Shown: positions 45,446 to 54,613, counted from the stretch's first letter. The stretch: 64,000 nt of DNA from an uncultured Flavobacteriaceae bacterium (GCA_947502635.1 CANNAN010000002.1:496001-560000), one strand, 5' to 3'. The notes: generated by a model from the sequence alone, not told the origin. A program made the numbers and translations.

Positions 45446-45787
45446 TTACTTGATCACTAATTTTCTTGTTTCGCTAATTTCGTTTTCGGTAATCTTTAAA
45501 ATATAGACCCCTTTACTTAAATTTGAAATATTTAATTCTTTACCAATCAGGATCGTAGAATAAACTTTTTTCCCTAAAACATTAAAGCACTCAATTTTTT
45601 TAGTCAAATTGCGTTTAGATGTAATATATACGAATGTTCTGTTACTACTAACTGGGTTTGGGTATATAGATAATCCTTCTATATTTTGCTCAATAGAAGC
45701 CTTATTGACATTATTTTGGGCAAACCCATATTGGGTTGCAGATAATGTTAATGCTAAAAATAAAATGAATAAGTAGTTTTTTTTCAT
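45446..45787 (-). CDS. Mini-protein made of signal peptide and T9SS sorting domain
   Basis: 113 residues: signal peptide (1-23, ending GFAQ), a ~16-residue spacer, then a type A T9SS sorting domain (GLSIYPNPVSSNRTFVYI, KKIECFNVLGKKVYST, LSKGVYILKITENE, ending RKLVIK). There is no cargo domain, so the mature product after tail removal would be tiny. The 'KIECFNVLGKKV' core and 'LxKGVYILKI' end are typical. What it does is not known; it might be a sorting-pathway decoy or an adhesive peptide. Confidence 0.85.
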   Translation of the reverse strand: MKKNYLFILFLALTLSATQYGFAQNNVNKASIEQNIEGLSIYPNPVSSNRTFVYITSKRNLTKKIECFNVLGKKVYSTILIGKELNISNLSKGVYILKITENEISETRKLVIK

Positions 45788-45874
45788 ACGTTCTATCAGT
45801 ACTATAAAGGTACTAATTTACTACAAAAGTGATGCCAAAAAAGTGTTAAAGATTACGTTATTTGGTCGAAAGTT

Positions 45875-45899
45875 TAACTTACTGTAACTTGTTTGTTAC
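45875..45899 (+). promoter_or_regulatory. Direct repeats upstream of the PhoB-like gene
   Basis: TAACTT at 45875-45880 and 45885-45890 (10-base period), then an inverted GTTAC at 45895-45899. Direct repeats about one helical turn apart are the usual site type for OmpR/PhoB regulators; 90 bases before the start of the regulator gene. Confidence 0.35.
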
Positions 45900-45989
45900 G
45901 TTAATGTTATTAATTTTGAAATATAAATAAAACGGTCTTATTTAGTTTTATCTTTACTTTAAGAAATAAATATAATTTGTTATTTAAGT

Positions 45990-46670
45990 ATGAAAAAGAA
46001 TGATATTAAAATATTATTAGTTGATGACGAGCCAGATATTTTAGAGATAGTTGGATACAATTTATCAAGTGAAGGTTATCAGGTTATTACTGCGGAGAAT
46101 GGTTATGAAGGTGTTAAAAAAGCAAAAAAAGAACTACCGCAGTTAATCATTCTAGATGTAATGATGCCAGAAATGGATGGTATTGAAGCTTGTGAATTGA
46201 TTCGAAAAAACCCAGATTTAAAAAATAGTATTATCACTTTTTTAACAGCTAGAGGTGAAGATTATTCTCAAGTTGCAGGTTTTGATGCAGGTGCAGACGA
46301 TTATATTACAAAACCAATAAAACCTAAGGTTTTAGTGAGTAAAGTAAAAGCACTTTTAAGACGCTTTAAAGAAGAAGATGTAACCGATACTGTTAAAATT
46401 GGGAGTTTAGTAATAAATAGAGATGAGTATAAAATTATTTCTAAAGGAGAAGAAATAATTTTACCAAGAAAAGAATTTGAATTACTATCTTTATTAGCTT
46501 CAAAACCAGGAAAGGTTTTTAAAAGAGATGAAATTCTTGATGCTGTTTGGGGAAATGAAGTCGTTGTTGGAGGTAGAACAATTGATGTCCACATTCGTAA
46601 ATTAAGAGAAAAATTAGGAGATAAAAGTTTTAAAACCATAAAAGGAGTAGGCTACAAGTTTGTAGAATAA
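45990..46670 (+). CDS. OmpR/PhoB-family response regulator
   Basis: 226 residues. Receiver domain (1-120): acidic pocket D12/D13, phospho-acceptor D56 (LIILDVMMPEMDG), TARGED and the Lys in DYITKPIKPK. C-terminal winged helix (~130-226: PRKEFELLSLLASKPGKVF, VVVGGRTIDVHIRKLREKLG, IKGVGYKFVE). The pairing with the kinase and the family resemblance point to PhoB/PhoP-like control, but the signal (phosphate or envelope) cannot be read from sequence. Its last base is the first base of the kinase ATG, so they are coupled. Confidence 0.95.
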   Translation: MKKNDIKILLVDDEPDILEIVGYNLSSEGYQVITAENGYEGVKKAKKELPQLIILDVMMPEMDGIEACELIRKNPDLKNSIITFLTARGEDYSQVAGFDAGADDYITKPIKPKVLVSKVKALLRRFKEEDVTDTVKIGSLVINRDEYKIISKGEEIILPRKEFELLSLLASKPGKVFKRDEILDAVWGNEVVVGGRTIDVHIRKLREKLGDKSFKTIKGVGYKFVE

Positions 46671-47713
46671 TGCAGACAAAATTTAAAAGATCATATAGGT
46701 TTTCAATAAAAACGTCACTATATATAACCTTATATACAACGCTCTTAATGAGTGTTTTTTTATATTATTTATATGAGCTTAAGTGGCTTCATGTAATTGT
46801 CTTTGCTGTATGTGTTTATGCTTTTTCCTTTGTTGTAATTCAACTTAGCGTAGAACGATTTATATATAAACGTGTTAAAAAAATATACGATGATTTAACA
46901 CTTTTAGAATCGGCCAGTTTAAGTAAAGGGCCTATTACTACAGACATGCGAACGCTTACTCAAGAGATTGATAAGTTTGCACGAGATAAAAAGATTGAAA
47001 TAGAGACTTTAAAAGTTCGTGAAAAGTATAGAAAAGAATTTTTAGGAAATGTATCTCATGAGTTAAAAACTCCTTTATTTACGGTACAAGGATATGTTCT
47101 TACACTGCTAGATGGTGCTATGAATGATGAGAAATTAAGAGAAAAATATTTGGAGAGAGCCAGTAAAGGGATTGAGCGATTAGGCTATATTATTAAAGAT
47201 TTGGATATGATCACTAAATTAGAAGTTGGTGATCTAAGTTTAAATATAGAAGAGTTTGATATTGTAGAGTTGGTTGAAAATGTATTCGAAATGCTGGAGA
47301 TGAAAGCCAGTAAAAAAAGAATTACGCTTACTTTTGATACAGATTACAGCAAACTAGTATTAGTTAAAGCAGATAAGGAACGTATTCAGCAAGTGTTGGC
47401 GAATCTAATTGTAAACTCTTTAAAGTATGGAAGAGAAAAAGGAACTACAGAGATTAGTATCGAAAACTTAATAAAAAACAAGGTTATTGTTCGTGTAACA
47501 GATAATGGAGAAGGTATTGAGAAAATGCACCTTCCGCGTTTATTTGAACGTTTTTATAGAGTTGATAAAAGTGGCTCTCGTAAAGAGGGAGGCTCAGGGT
47601 TGGGGCTTTCTATAGTAAAACATATTATAGAAGCCCATGATGAAAAGATATATGTAGAAAGTGAATATGGTGTAGGTAGTGAGTTTTCATTCACACTCGA
47701 AAAGGTTGAATAG
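46670..47713 (+). CDS. Sensor histidine kinase (PhoR-like)
   Basis: 347 residues: two closely spaced transmembrane helices (~15-35, 41-62) with almost no periplasmic loop, a HAMP-like linker (~65-120), HisKA with phospho-acceptor H130 (FLGNVSHELKTPLF), and an HATPase domain (NLIVNSLKYG, VTDNGEGIE, FERFYRVDKSGSRKEGGSGL). The short loop suggests it senses a membrane or cytoplasmic signal rather than a periplasmic ligand, as for PhoR. 3' end overlaps the convergent glycosyltransferase gene by 27 bases. Confidence 0.95.
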   Translation: MQTKFKRSYRFSIKTSLYITLYTTLLMSVFLYYLYELKWLHVIVFAVCVYAFSFVVIQLSVERFIYKRVKKIYDDLTLLESASLSKGPITTDMRTLTQEIDKFARDKKIEIETLKVREKYRKEFLGNVSHELKTPLFTVQGYVLTLLDGAMNDEKLREKYLERASKGIERLGYIIKDLDMITKLEVGDLSLNIEEFDIVELVENVFEMLEMKASKKRITLTFDTDYSKLVLVKADKERIQQVLANLIVNSLKYGREKGTTEISIENLIKNKVIVRVTDNGEGIEKMHLPRLFERFYRVDKSGSRKEGGSGLGLSIVKHIIEAHDEKIYVESEYGVGSEFSFTLEKVE

Positions 47714-48742
47714 CTTTTCGAAATTTGTATTGCATTCAAAAGAACTTAAACCTTTAAAAGAGGTGGCGTTTTTTAATTTATCTAATGTGAAACCTTCTTG
47801 AGTACAACTAGGAGCTAATTCCAATCCTGTTAGTCTTTTTGCCAGATATTCTTGTTCAAATTGTCCAGGCGTAGGTATAAAAAAAGCTTTTTTGTTAAGC
47901 TTAGCTAAATCCATGATGGTTGTATAGCCAGATCGTGATAAGATTAATTCACTTTGGTTAATGGTTTTTTCTAATAAATTTGAGGTCATAAAATTATAAA
48001 CCGTCATATTTCCTATAATCTGGATAGTTTGTTCCTTTTCCATAATACCTTTAACAAAAACGACTTTTCCAGTATAATTCTTTAACTCTAAAAAAAGAAC
48101 TTTTTCGAGTAATGTACGTTGCGGTTCAGGACCAGAAAGCAATACCATTAAATCGTTTTTAATATTTAAATATTTTTTTTGAAACCTGCTTAAAGGTCCA
48201 ATATATGTTGTGGGTATCTCAAAATTATCAGTATGCCCTAGTTTGCCGCTTAAATTAATGTCTCCTTCGGTATCAGGGACCCAACATGCATTAAACTTTT
48301 TTATGATTTTTTGATGCATCATAGTACTGAGCCATGTAGTACTTCCTGTTAAAACATTTAGCTGATGTGTTATAAAAACTGAAGGTATTTTTTTACTGTA
48401 AACACCCAATCGGTTATCAGAAATAATGCCTCCAATATTATGCGTTTTCACTATAAATTTCGTTACTTTTTTCTCAGCTTTAATCGCTTTAAGAAGCTTA
48501 GGGGAATCTTTAATCATCTTTAATTTAAAATGCTTTCCTTTTTTAGCATAGGTAACATTGTAAGATGGCAATTCTATAGATGTAAGACGTGGAAACTCTT
48601 TTTGCAAAAGAGTTAAAGCAACACCGTCACTAGCGATAATAGGCTGAAAGCCATGTTTTATTAACTCATAAATAATAGGGATAGACCTTGTTGCATGTCC
48701 TAAGCCCCAGTTTAAAGGCGCAACTAAAATTCGTTTTTTCAT
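47687..48742 (-). CDS. Glycosyltransferase, GT28/MurG-like fold
   Basis: 351 residues. N-terminal KRILVAPLNWGLGHATRSIP is the glycine-rich MurG/GT28-type opening; the C-terminal donor-binding half has LILSRSGYTTIMDLAKLNKK and FIPTPGQFEQEYLAKRL, the GxxT and Gln/Glu pattern of this group. Donor and acceptor are unknown. It has no signal peptide and would work at the cytoplasmic face of the inner membrane. Monocistronic, divergent from trmB. Confidence 0.85.
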   Translation of the reverse strand: MKKRILVAPLNWGLGHATRSIPIIYELIKHGFQPIIASDGVALTLLQKEFPRLTSIELPSYNVTYAKKGKHFKLKMIKDSPKLLKAIKAEKKVTKFIVKTHNIGGIISDNRLGVYSKKIPSVFITHQLNVLTGSTTWLSTMMHQKIIKKFNACWVPDTEGDINLSGKLGHTDNFEIPTTYIGPLSRFQKKYLNIKNDLMVLLSGPEPQRTLLEKVLFLELKNYTGKVVFVKGIMEKEQTIQIIGNMTVYNFMTSNLLEKTINQSELILSRSGYTTIMDLAKLNKKAFFIPTPGQFEQEYLAKRLTGLELAPSCTQEGFTLDKLKNATSFKGLSSFECNTNFEKLFNLFECE

Positions 48743-48931
48743 AAATAATTTAAGAGGTGTCTTTTGTTTAAGAAAAGCTGGGCTTTCCGCTATATCATTA
48801 TTTAATTTGATATAAATTAAATTAAAAAAGGATACGACTGCAACTTCACACGCAAGTTTTCAGTAAAATCAAAGATAAGGATATAAACACTCCCGTATAT
48901 TTCCTTAATTTTACCAAAATTTTAAATAATA

Positions 48932-49609
48932 GTGGGAAGCAAAAATAAACTCAGAAGATTTAAAGAGAATGAAACCTTCTCAAATGTATTTCAACCATCT
49001 AGAGATGAATTGGTTGAAGGGGTATATGAGTTAAAAGCCAATTGGAGAACCTCCGTATTTAAGAATGACAACCCATTAGTGTTAGAGCTAGGTTGCGGAA
49101 AAGGGGAATATTCTGTGGCATTAGCGAAAAAATATCCCAATAAAAATTTTATAGGAATAGATATTAAAGGGGCGCGTTTTTGGAGAGGTGCTAAAACAGC
49201 TATAGAAGAAGGCATTTCGAATGTCGCTTTTTTAAGAACCCAAATCGAACTAATAGATTATGCTTTTGCAGAAAATGAAGTCGATGAAATTTGGATAACG
49301 TTTCCAGATCCGCAAATAAAATATAAGCGTACTAAGCATAGAATGACCAATGAAGCGTTTTTAAAGCGTTATAAAAAAATATTGAAAACAGAAGGTGTTG
49401 TCAATCTAAAAACGGATAGCGAGTTTATGCATGGGTATACACTTGGATTATTACATGGGGCTGGGCATGAGGTACTTTATGCCAATCATAATGTGTATAA
49501 ACAAGAAGGTAGTCCAGAAGAAGTTACAAGTATTCAAACATTTTACGAATCGCAATATTTAGAACAAAACAAACCAATTACGTATATTCGATTTAAAATT
49601 AAGCATTAG
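48932..49609 (+). CDS. trmB: tRNA (guanine(46)-N7)-methyltransferase
   Basis: 225 residues from a GTG start (family N-terminus MGSKNKLRRFKENETFSNV). SAM motif I is LVLELGCGKGEYSVAL, followed by FIGIDIKGARFWRGAK and the TrmB-specific EIWITFPDPQIKYKRTKHR. Makes m7G46 in tRNA variable loops. The LysE gene starts on the last base of its stop codon, so translation is coupled. Confidence 0.95.
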   Translation: MGSKNKLRRFKENETFSNVFQPSRDELVEGVYELKANWRTSVFKNDNPLVLELGCGKGEYSVALAKKYPNKNFIGIDIKGARFWRGAKTAIEEGISNVAFLRTQIELIDYAFAENEVDEIWITFPDPQIKYKRTKHRMTNEAFLKRYKKILKTEGVVNLKTDSEFMHGYTLGLLHGAGHEVLYANHNVYKQEGSPEEVTSIQTFYESQYLEQNKPITYIRFKIKH

Positions 49610-50238
49610 TGAATATAACTTTTATCTTTATTTTAGGATTTTTTATAGCTTTAATTGGAGTTATTCCCCCAGGTTTGTTAAATATGACGGCTGCTAAAAT
49701 AAGTTTAAAAGAAGGACATGTAAGAGGTGTCATGTTTTCTATAGGAGTTTGCGTTATTGTGTTACTTCAAACTTATGTCGCTGCAGTTTTTGCAAGGTAT
49801 TTAAGTAAACATTTAGAGGTCGTAGACATATTACAACGTGTCGCGTTTATTATTTTTGTATTGATAACGATCTATTTTTTACTCATAGCAAAATCAAAGC
49901 ACAAAAAACAAATTAAACCACAAATACGCAGTAAACACAGTCGATTTTTTCACGGTATGTTTCTCTCGGCAATAAATGTATTTCCTATTCCTTACCAAGC
50001 ATATATGACCATTACTTTGGCGTCTTTTGGTTGGATGTCTTTTGATCAGATTAGTATTATATCCTATATGGCAGGAGCAGCTATGGGTACTTTTGTTATG
50101 TTGTATATGTATATTTTCTTTTTTGATAAAATAAAAGGGAAATCGTTTACATCCCAAAAAAACATGAATTATGTTATTGGAGGGATTACAGGTATTATTT
50201 CAATTATTACACTAATCAACATTATTAAGGAGATTTAG
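49609..50238 (+). CDS. LysE-family transporter
   Basis: 209 residues from a GTG that shares one base with the trmB stop (TAGTG). Six hydrophobic helices; opening ITFIFILGFFIALIGVIPPG followed by LLNMTAAKISLKEGHVRG, which is LysE/RhtB-like. Such proteins export amino acids or other small metabolites. Substrate unknown. The alkyltransferase-like gene follows 3 bases later, giving a trmB-lysE-atl transcription unit. Confidence 0.88.
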   Translation: MNITFIFILGFFIALIGVIPPGLLNMTAAKISLKEGHVRGVMFSIGVCVIVLLQTYVAAVFARYLSKHLEVVDILQRVAFIIFVLITIYFLLIAKSKHKKQIKPQIRSKHSRFFHGMFLSAINVFPIPYQAYMTITLASFGWMSFDQISIISYMAGAAMGTFVMLYMYIFFFDKIKGKSFTSQKNMNYVIGGITGIISIITLINIIKEI

Positions 50239-50241
50239 ATT

Positions 50242-50574
50242 ATGAAACCAGAGACTTTAAATTTTTTTGATAAAGTTTATAAGGTTGCTAAACTGATTCC
50301 ATATGGTAGGGTGACAAGTTATGGTGCTATTGCTAACTATTTAGGGGCAGTGAGAAGTGCGCGTATGGTAGGTTATGCCATGAATGGTTCTGGCGGGAAA
50401 GATGTTCCAGCACATCGTGTAGTAAATAGAAAAGGCCTATTAACAGGTAAACATCATTTTGATGGAACTAACCTCATGCAACAATTATTAGAAAGCGAAG
50501 GTATTGAAGTGATAGAAAATCAGATTCAGAATTTAGACAAGGTGTTTTGGGATCCTTCAAAGGAAATCAAATAA
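50242..50574 (+). CDS. Alkyltransferase-like protein (Atl), MGMT fold without active Cys
   Basis: 110 residues, only the DNA-binding domain of O6-alkylguanine-DNA alkyltransferase. LIPYGRVTSYGAIANYLG and RMVGYAMN are intact, but the PCHRV active site reads VPAHRVV, with A57 in place of the Cys. Atl proteins bind O6-alkylguanine and flag it for nucleotide excision repair instead of repairing it. No partner domain present. 3' end is inside the shared terminator. Confidence 0.9.
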   Translation: MKPETLNFFDKVYKVAKLIPYGRVTSYGAIANYLGAVRSARMVGYAMNGSGGKDVPAHRVVNRKGLLTGKHHFDGTNLMQQLLESEGIEVIENQIQNLDKVFWDPSKEIK

Positions 50575-50599
50575 GGTTATTTTTTAATAACCTTATTTG
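50568..50599. terminator. Shared terminator overlapping both convergent stop codons
   Basis: Perfect 14-base arms (50568-50581 with 50586-50599) with a TTTT loop. The stop of the Atl gene (50572-50574) and the last codons of the LRR gene (VIKK) are inside the stem. Confidence 0.85.
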
Positions 50600-53147
50600 T
50601 GAATTCGTTTCGACTAGTCTTTATCTTTATAATATATGTTCCTGATAATAAATTGCTAATATTATAATCGATATTGGTTTTATTTTTTGAGTATGATACG
50701 CTTTTTATTAATCTTCCCGAAATGTCATAAAGAGAAATTAATTCAATAGCTTCTTTACTTTGAATAAGAACATTATTTATAGAAGGATTAGGGAATAGTT
50801 TTATAGTATTGTCAATGCTTCCATCATTATTTAATTCAACACCTATGTTTTTAAAATTAGAACCAGAGGTATTTGTGATTTTGGTACTAACATCACAGGA
50901 ACTTGAAACTTCACAATTTAAGTAGCCATAATCATTGACTAAATCTTGAACAATAGAAAATTCCAAAGCATCACAGCATACCGAACTCAGTTTTGGGCAT
51001 CTAGGAAAATAAAGCTTATTTTCAAGGCTATTGTTTTTAAGTATTATTTTGGTTAGATTAGGTATGTTGCCACAAACTAAATGTTCAAGTTTTGATAAGT
51101 TACTTACATCTATTATAGATAAGTTACTATAGCCACAGGTTAAATATTTTATTTTGGGAAGTGCGCTAAAATCTAAGGATGTAAATGGATTATCTTGACA
51201 ATTTAAGTTTTCTAATTTTGAAAGGTTATTGAGATTTAAAGATGTTAACTGATTTGTATTACATGCTAATTTTGTTAAACTTGGTACGCCAGTAATGTTT
51301 AATTCTGTTAACTTATTATGGCCACACCATAAAAAATCAAGAGAGTTTAAATAGCCTATATTTAAAGAAGTTAGGTTTCCAGAACTACAATTTAGATTTA
51401 CAAGATTTACTAATTTAGTAACATCTAAAGTCGTCAATGGATTATAGCTACAGTCAATTTGTTTTATATTGGTTAATGTATCTACATTTAAAGATGTAAG
51501 ATTGTTGTTACTAATATATAAATATTCCAAATCCGTTAATAATGATACGTCTATTGAAGTTAAATTGTTCTTATTTAGGTCTAAAATCTTGAGCTTTTTT
51601 AAAGCACTTAAATCAACCGAAGTTATTAAATTTTCATATGCAGAAATTCTTGTAAGATTAGCAAAATATTGAATTCCTTCTAGAGATTTAATGCCTTGTT
51701 TATGAATAGAAAGTAACGTCTTTTTTTCTGCTTCAGAAACTTGAATTTCGCCATCATGATTTAAGTCAGTGCCATCAGTTAAAAGTATATTTTTAAAATT
51801 TGGATCGGGGATGTTTATAGTACCACAAGAAGCTGTAACCTCGCAATTTGTATAACCATATTTTACTACTAAATTTTCAATTGTAGAAGCTTCAAAAGCA
51901 TCACAACATATATATTCCAAATTTGGGTTGTTTTCAAAATTAATCGTGATTAACGAATCATTGTGAGTAGTTTCATCTGTGCCATTTTTTATTGATAATG
52001 TTATTAATTCATTATCATTGCACTCTAAATGATCTAACTTATTAGCATTTGAAAAATCTAAATTAGTTAGTTTATTATTGTAGCACCTTATGAGTGTTAT
52101 TGTGCTACCATCAACTAACAAGGATGTCAAATCATTATCATTACAATCAAGAAATTCTATTTTTCTTAAATTAGAAATATCAAGAGTAGTTAATTTATTA
52201 AATGAACATTTCAATGATTGAAGGGTGTGTAAGTCTCCTAAACTTAAACTAGCTATTTGATTGTTTCTACAGTATAGTGTTTTGAGGTTATCTAGACCTT
52301 CAATGTTTAAGCTAATTAATGAATTATTGTCACAATTTAAGAAGTCAAGATTTGAAAGTAATTTACAATCTAAAGATGTTAATGAATTTTTACTACATAT
52401 TAATCTCTTGATTTTACTTATCATGCCAAGATTCAAGTTAGTAAGAAAGTTGTTACTGCATGTTAAGTTTTCTAGATTTAATAATGCGCTTACATTTAAA
52501 TCGATTATTTGGTTGAAATTGCATGTTAATTTTTTAAGTTTAGTTAAATCATTTATATTCAATTCAGTTAACGAATTGTTGTATAAATCTAGTTCTTCAA
52601 GATTTAAAAAAGAACTAACATCAATATTAACGAGATCATTTGAAGAAGATTTTAAAACAGTAAGATTAGCTAGCTTCGATTTGTTTTTCTTAATAAAATC
52701 TGGTTCTAAGCCTCTATTGCTGCCTAAATCGAGTGATAATAAAGAATTATTTAAATTTAGATTTGTTAATCGGTTTTGGTAGCAGCTAAGCGTTTTAAGA
52801 TTACTTAGTAATGAAATATCAAGGCTTTCAAGGCTATTTCTTTTACATAATAGCGTATTTAAATTCGTTAGTGCTGAAATATTCAAATCACGAATTTCAT
52901 TGAAATTTATATTTAATAATTCCAGATTAGTGAAATGTTCAATACCATTGAGATTAGAAATGCTTTTATGAGAAACATTTAGAGTTTTTACAGCTTCCGC
53001 TTCAATTATCTGAATTTCATTATCACCATTTGTATCTATTCCTGAAGCTATTAAAGCTTCTTTAAAATTAGTATCTGGAATATAAATGTTTTGAGCTTCA
53101 ATTGTTGTAGATATTAAAATTATAAGAATTGAAAGAAAGGGTTTCAT
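50577..53147 (-). CDS. Secreted leucine-rich-repeat protein with EF-hand-like units and T9SS tail
   Basis: 856 residues. Signal peptide (1-18). Two tandem units, ~20-440 and ~440-770. Each begins with a PDTNFKE/PDPNFKN block and a Ca-site-like loop (DTNGDNEIQIIEAE and DLNHDGEIQVSEAE), continues with some 15 LRRs of ~20-23 residues (LxxLxCxxNxLxxLNIxxL), and ends in a Cys-rich cap (CCDAFEAST... and CCDALEFSIV...). A T9SS type A domain closes the protein (ISNLLSGTYIIKI, NKVIKK). Likely a cell-surface binding protein. The unit duplication is evident from the repeated caps. Confidence 0.9.
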   Translation of the reverse strand: MKPFLSILIILISTTIEAQNIYIPDTNFKEALIASGIDTNGDNEIQIIEAEAVKTLNVSHKSISNLNGIEHFTNLELLNINFNEIRDLNISALTNLNTLLCKRNSLESLDISLLSNLKTLSCYQNRLTNLNLNNSLLSLDLGSNRGLEPDFIKKNKSKLANLTVLKSSSNDLVNIDVSSFLNLEELDLYNNSLTELNINDLTKLKKLTCNFNQIIDLNVSALLNLENLTCSNNFLTNLNLGMISKIKRLICSKNSLTSLDCKLLSNLDFLNCDNNSLISLNIEGLDNLKTLYCRNNQIASLSLGDLHTLQSLKCSFNKLTTLDISNLRKIEFLDCNDNDLTSLLVDGSTITLIRCYNNKLTNLDFSNANKLDHLECNDNELITLSIKNGTDETTHNDSLITINFENNPNLEYICCDAFEASTIENLVVKYGYTNCEVTASCGTINIPDPNFKNILLTDGTDLNHDGEIQVSEAEKKTLLSIHKQGIKSLEGIQYFANLTRISAYENLITSVDLSALKKLKILDLNKNNLTSIDVSLLTDLEYLYISNNNLTSLNVDTLTNIKQIDCSYNPLTTLDVTKLVNLVNLNCSSGNLTSLNIGYLNSLDFLWCGHNKLTELNITGVPSLTKLACNTNQLTSLNLNNLSKLENLNCQDNPFTSLDFSALPKIKYLTCGYSNLSIIDVSNLSKLEHLVCGNIPNLTKIILKNNSLENKLYFPRCPKLSSVCCDALEFSIVQDLVNDYGYLNCEVSSSCDVSTKITNTSGSNFKNIGVELNNDGSIDNTIKLFPNPSINNVLIQSKEAIELISLYDISGRLIKSVSYSKNKTNIDYNISNLLSGTYIIKIKTSRNEFTNKVIKK

Positions 53148-53473
53148 AAATTATATATTGTAGGTTAAATAATATTATAAATGTAGGAAATAAATTATAT
53201 ATTTAATGTTAAATGTAGATTAATTGAAAGTAAATTTAATGGAGAATATGGCTGTTTATAAAAAGGATTGTAATGAGCCCTCGATTTTTTATAAAATTTA
53301 CAAATACATATTGAGTTTCTTATAAACAAACCGAATATTCGTATAAATCATTTCAATGAAATGCCTTTAAATTCTAAACAATTCACTGTATCTTTGCATT
53401 TTAGAATGATTCTTAATTAGTTGAACTAATCCCTAATTTTATATTGGGATTTCACAAGTATAATTTTTAGTTA
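53148..53473. other. Intergenic region with palindromes upstream of mrp
   Basis: 326 bases, no ORF. CGAATATTCG (53332-53341) and CATTTCAATGAAATG (53349-53363; 7-base arms, one central base) are perfect palindromes placed just upstream of the mrp -7 box, and may be operators. Confidence 0.4.
53389..53396 (+). promoter_or_regulatory. Candidate mrp promoter (-7 box)
   Basis: TATCTTTG fits TAnnTTTG with TTTA 19 bases upstream; 78 bases before the ATG. Confidence 0.45.
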
Positions 53474-54610
53474 ATGAAGCTTAATAAACAAGATATATTA
53501 AAAGCACTTGAATCTATAACTGTACCAGGTGAAGGGCAAAATATGATTGAAAGCGGTGCCGTAAAGAATGTCATCACTTTTGGAGATGAGGTTATTGTGG
53601 ATATTACCATTAAAAATCCTAGTTTACAGGCAAAGAAACGTACCGAAGTAGATATTTTGAAAACAATTCATGAGCAGGTTTATGAAAAAGCTAAAATAAC
53701 TGTTAATGTAAAAGTTGAAGCTCCAACAAAACCAAAAGCTAATGTCATCAAAGGAAATCCTATTCCAGGTATTCAAAATATTGTGGCTGTAGCCTCTGGT
53801 AAAGGTGGTGTAGGTAAATCTACGGTGACAGCAAACTTAGCTGTGACTTTAGCTAAAATGGGATTCAAAGTTGGTGTTTTAGATGCTGATATTTATGGAC
53901 CATCTATTCCTATTATGTTTGATGTTGAAGCTGAAAAACCTTTAGCAGTAAACATTGGTGGGAAATCTAAAATGAAACCTGTTGAAAATTATGGTGTTAA
54001 GGTATTATCTATTGGTTTTTTTACACAACCTAATCAGGCAGTAGTTTGGAGAGGCCCTATGGCTGCGAAAGCGTTAAATCAAATGATTTTTGATGCGCAT
54101 TGGGGAGAACTAGATTTTTTACTTCTAGATTTACCTCCAGGAACAGGAGATATTCATTTAAGTATTATGCAGTCACTTCCAATTACGGGAGCTGTTGTAG
54201 TTAGTACACCGCAAAACGTTGCGTTGGCAGATGCCAAAAAAGGAGTAGCGATGTTTCAACAAGAAAGCATAAATGTACCTGTATTAGGAATTATAGAGAA
54301 TATGGCTTACTTTACACCAGAAGAGTTGCCAGATAATAAATATTATATCTTTGGAAAAGAAGGTGCTAAAAACTTATCTGAAGATTTAAAAGTGCCATTT
54401 TTAGGAGAATTGCCCTTGGTGCAAAGCATTAGGGAAGCAGGAGATGTTGGTCGTCCCGCAGCTTTGCAAACAGCTACGGAATTAGAACAAGCTTTTGAAA
54501 AACTGACTCAAAATGTGGTGCAAGAAGTGGTAAGACGAAATGACGATTTACCTCCTACCGAAGCAATTAAAATAACAACAATGGCTGGGTGTTCAGCAGT
54601 TAAAAAATAA
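53474..54610 (+). CDS. Mrp/ApbC-family Fe-S carrier ATPase
   Basis: 378 residues. N-terminal MIP18 (DUF59) domain (~1-90), then the ParA-like P-loop ATPase with ASGKGGVGKSTVTAN (109-117) and LDADIYGPSIPIMF. Carries Fe-S clusters to apo-proteins. A typical CxxC pair near the C-terminus is not present; only a single C in GCSAVKK is seen. NifU-like gene follows 3 bases later and ferredoxin further on: an Fe-S assembly group. Confidence 0.93.
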   Translation: MKLNKQDILKALESITVPGEGQNMIESGAVKNVITFGDEVIVDITIKNPSLQAKKRTEVDILKTIHEQVYEKAKITVNVKVEAPTKPKANVIKGNPIPGIQNIVAVASGKGGVGKSTVTANLAVTLAKMGFKVGVLDADIYGPSIPIMFDVEAEKPLAVNIGGKSKMKPVENYGVKVLSIGFFTQPNQAVVWRGPMAAKALNQMIFDAHWGELDFLLLDLPPGTGDIHLSIMQSLPITGAVVVSTPQNVALADAKKGVAMFQQESINVPVLGIIENMAYFTPEELPDNKYYIFGKEGAKNLSEDLKVPFLGELPLVQSIREAGDVGRPAALQTATELEQAFEKLTQNVVQEVVRRNDDLPPTEAIKITTMAGCSAVKK

Positions 54611-54613
54611 CAG

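Noticed and set aside
52261-52782. 173-residue ORF opposite the LRR gene
   Set aside because: It is the mirror of a regular repeat; its repeating Leu/Lys pattern is a by-product of the LRR codons.
50577-53147. CRISPR-like or tandem DNA repeat array
   Set aside because: Repeats are at protein level (LRRs) with diverged codons, no regular DNA spacer pattern.
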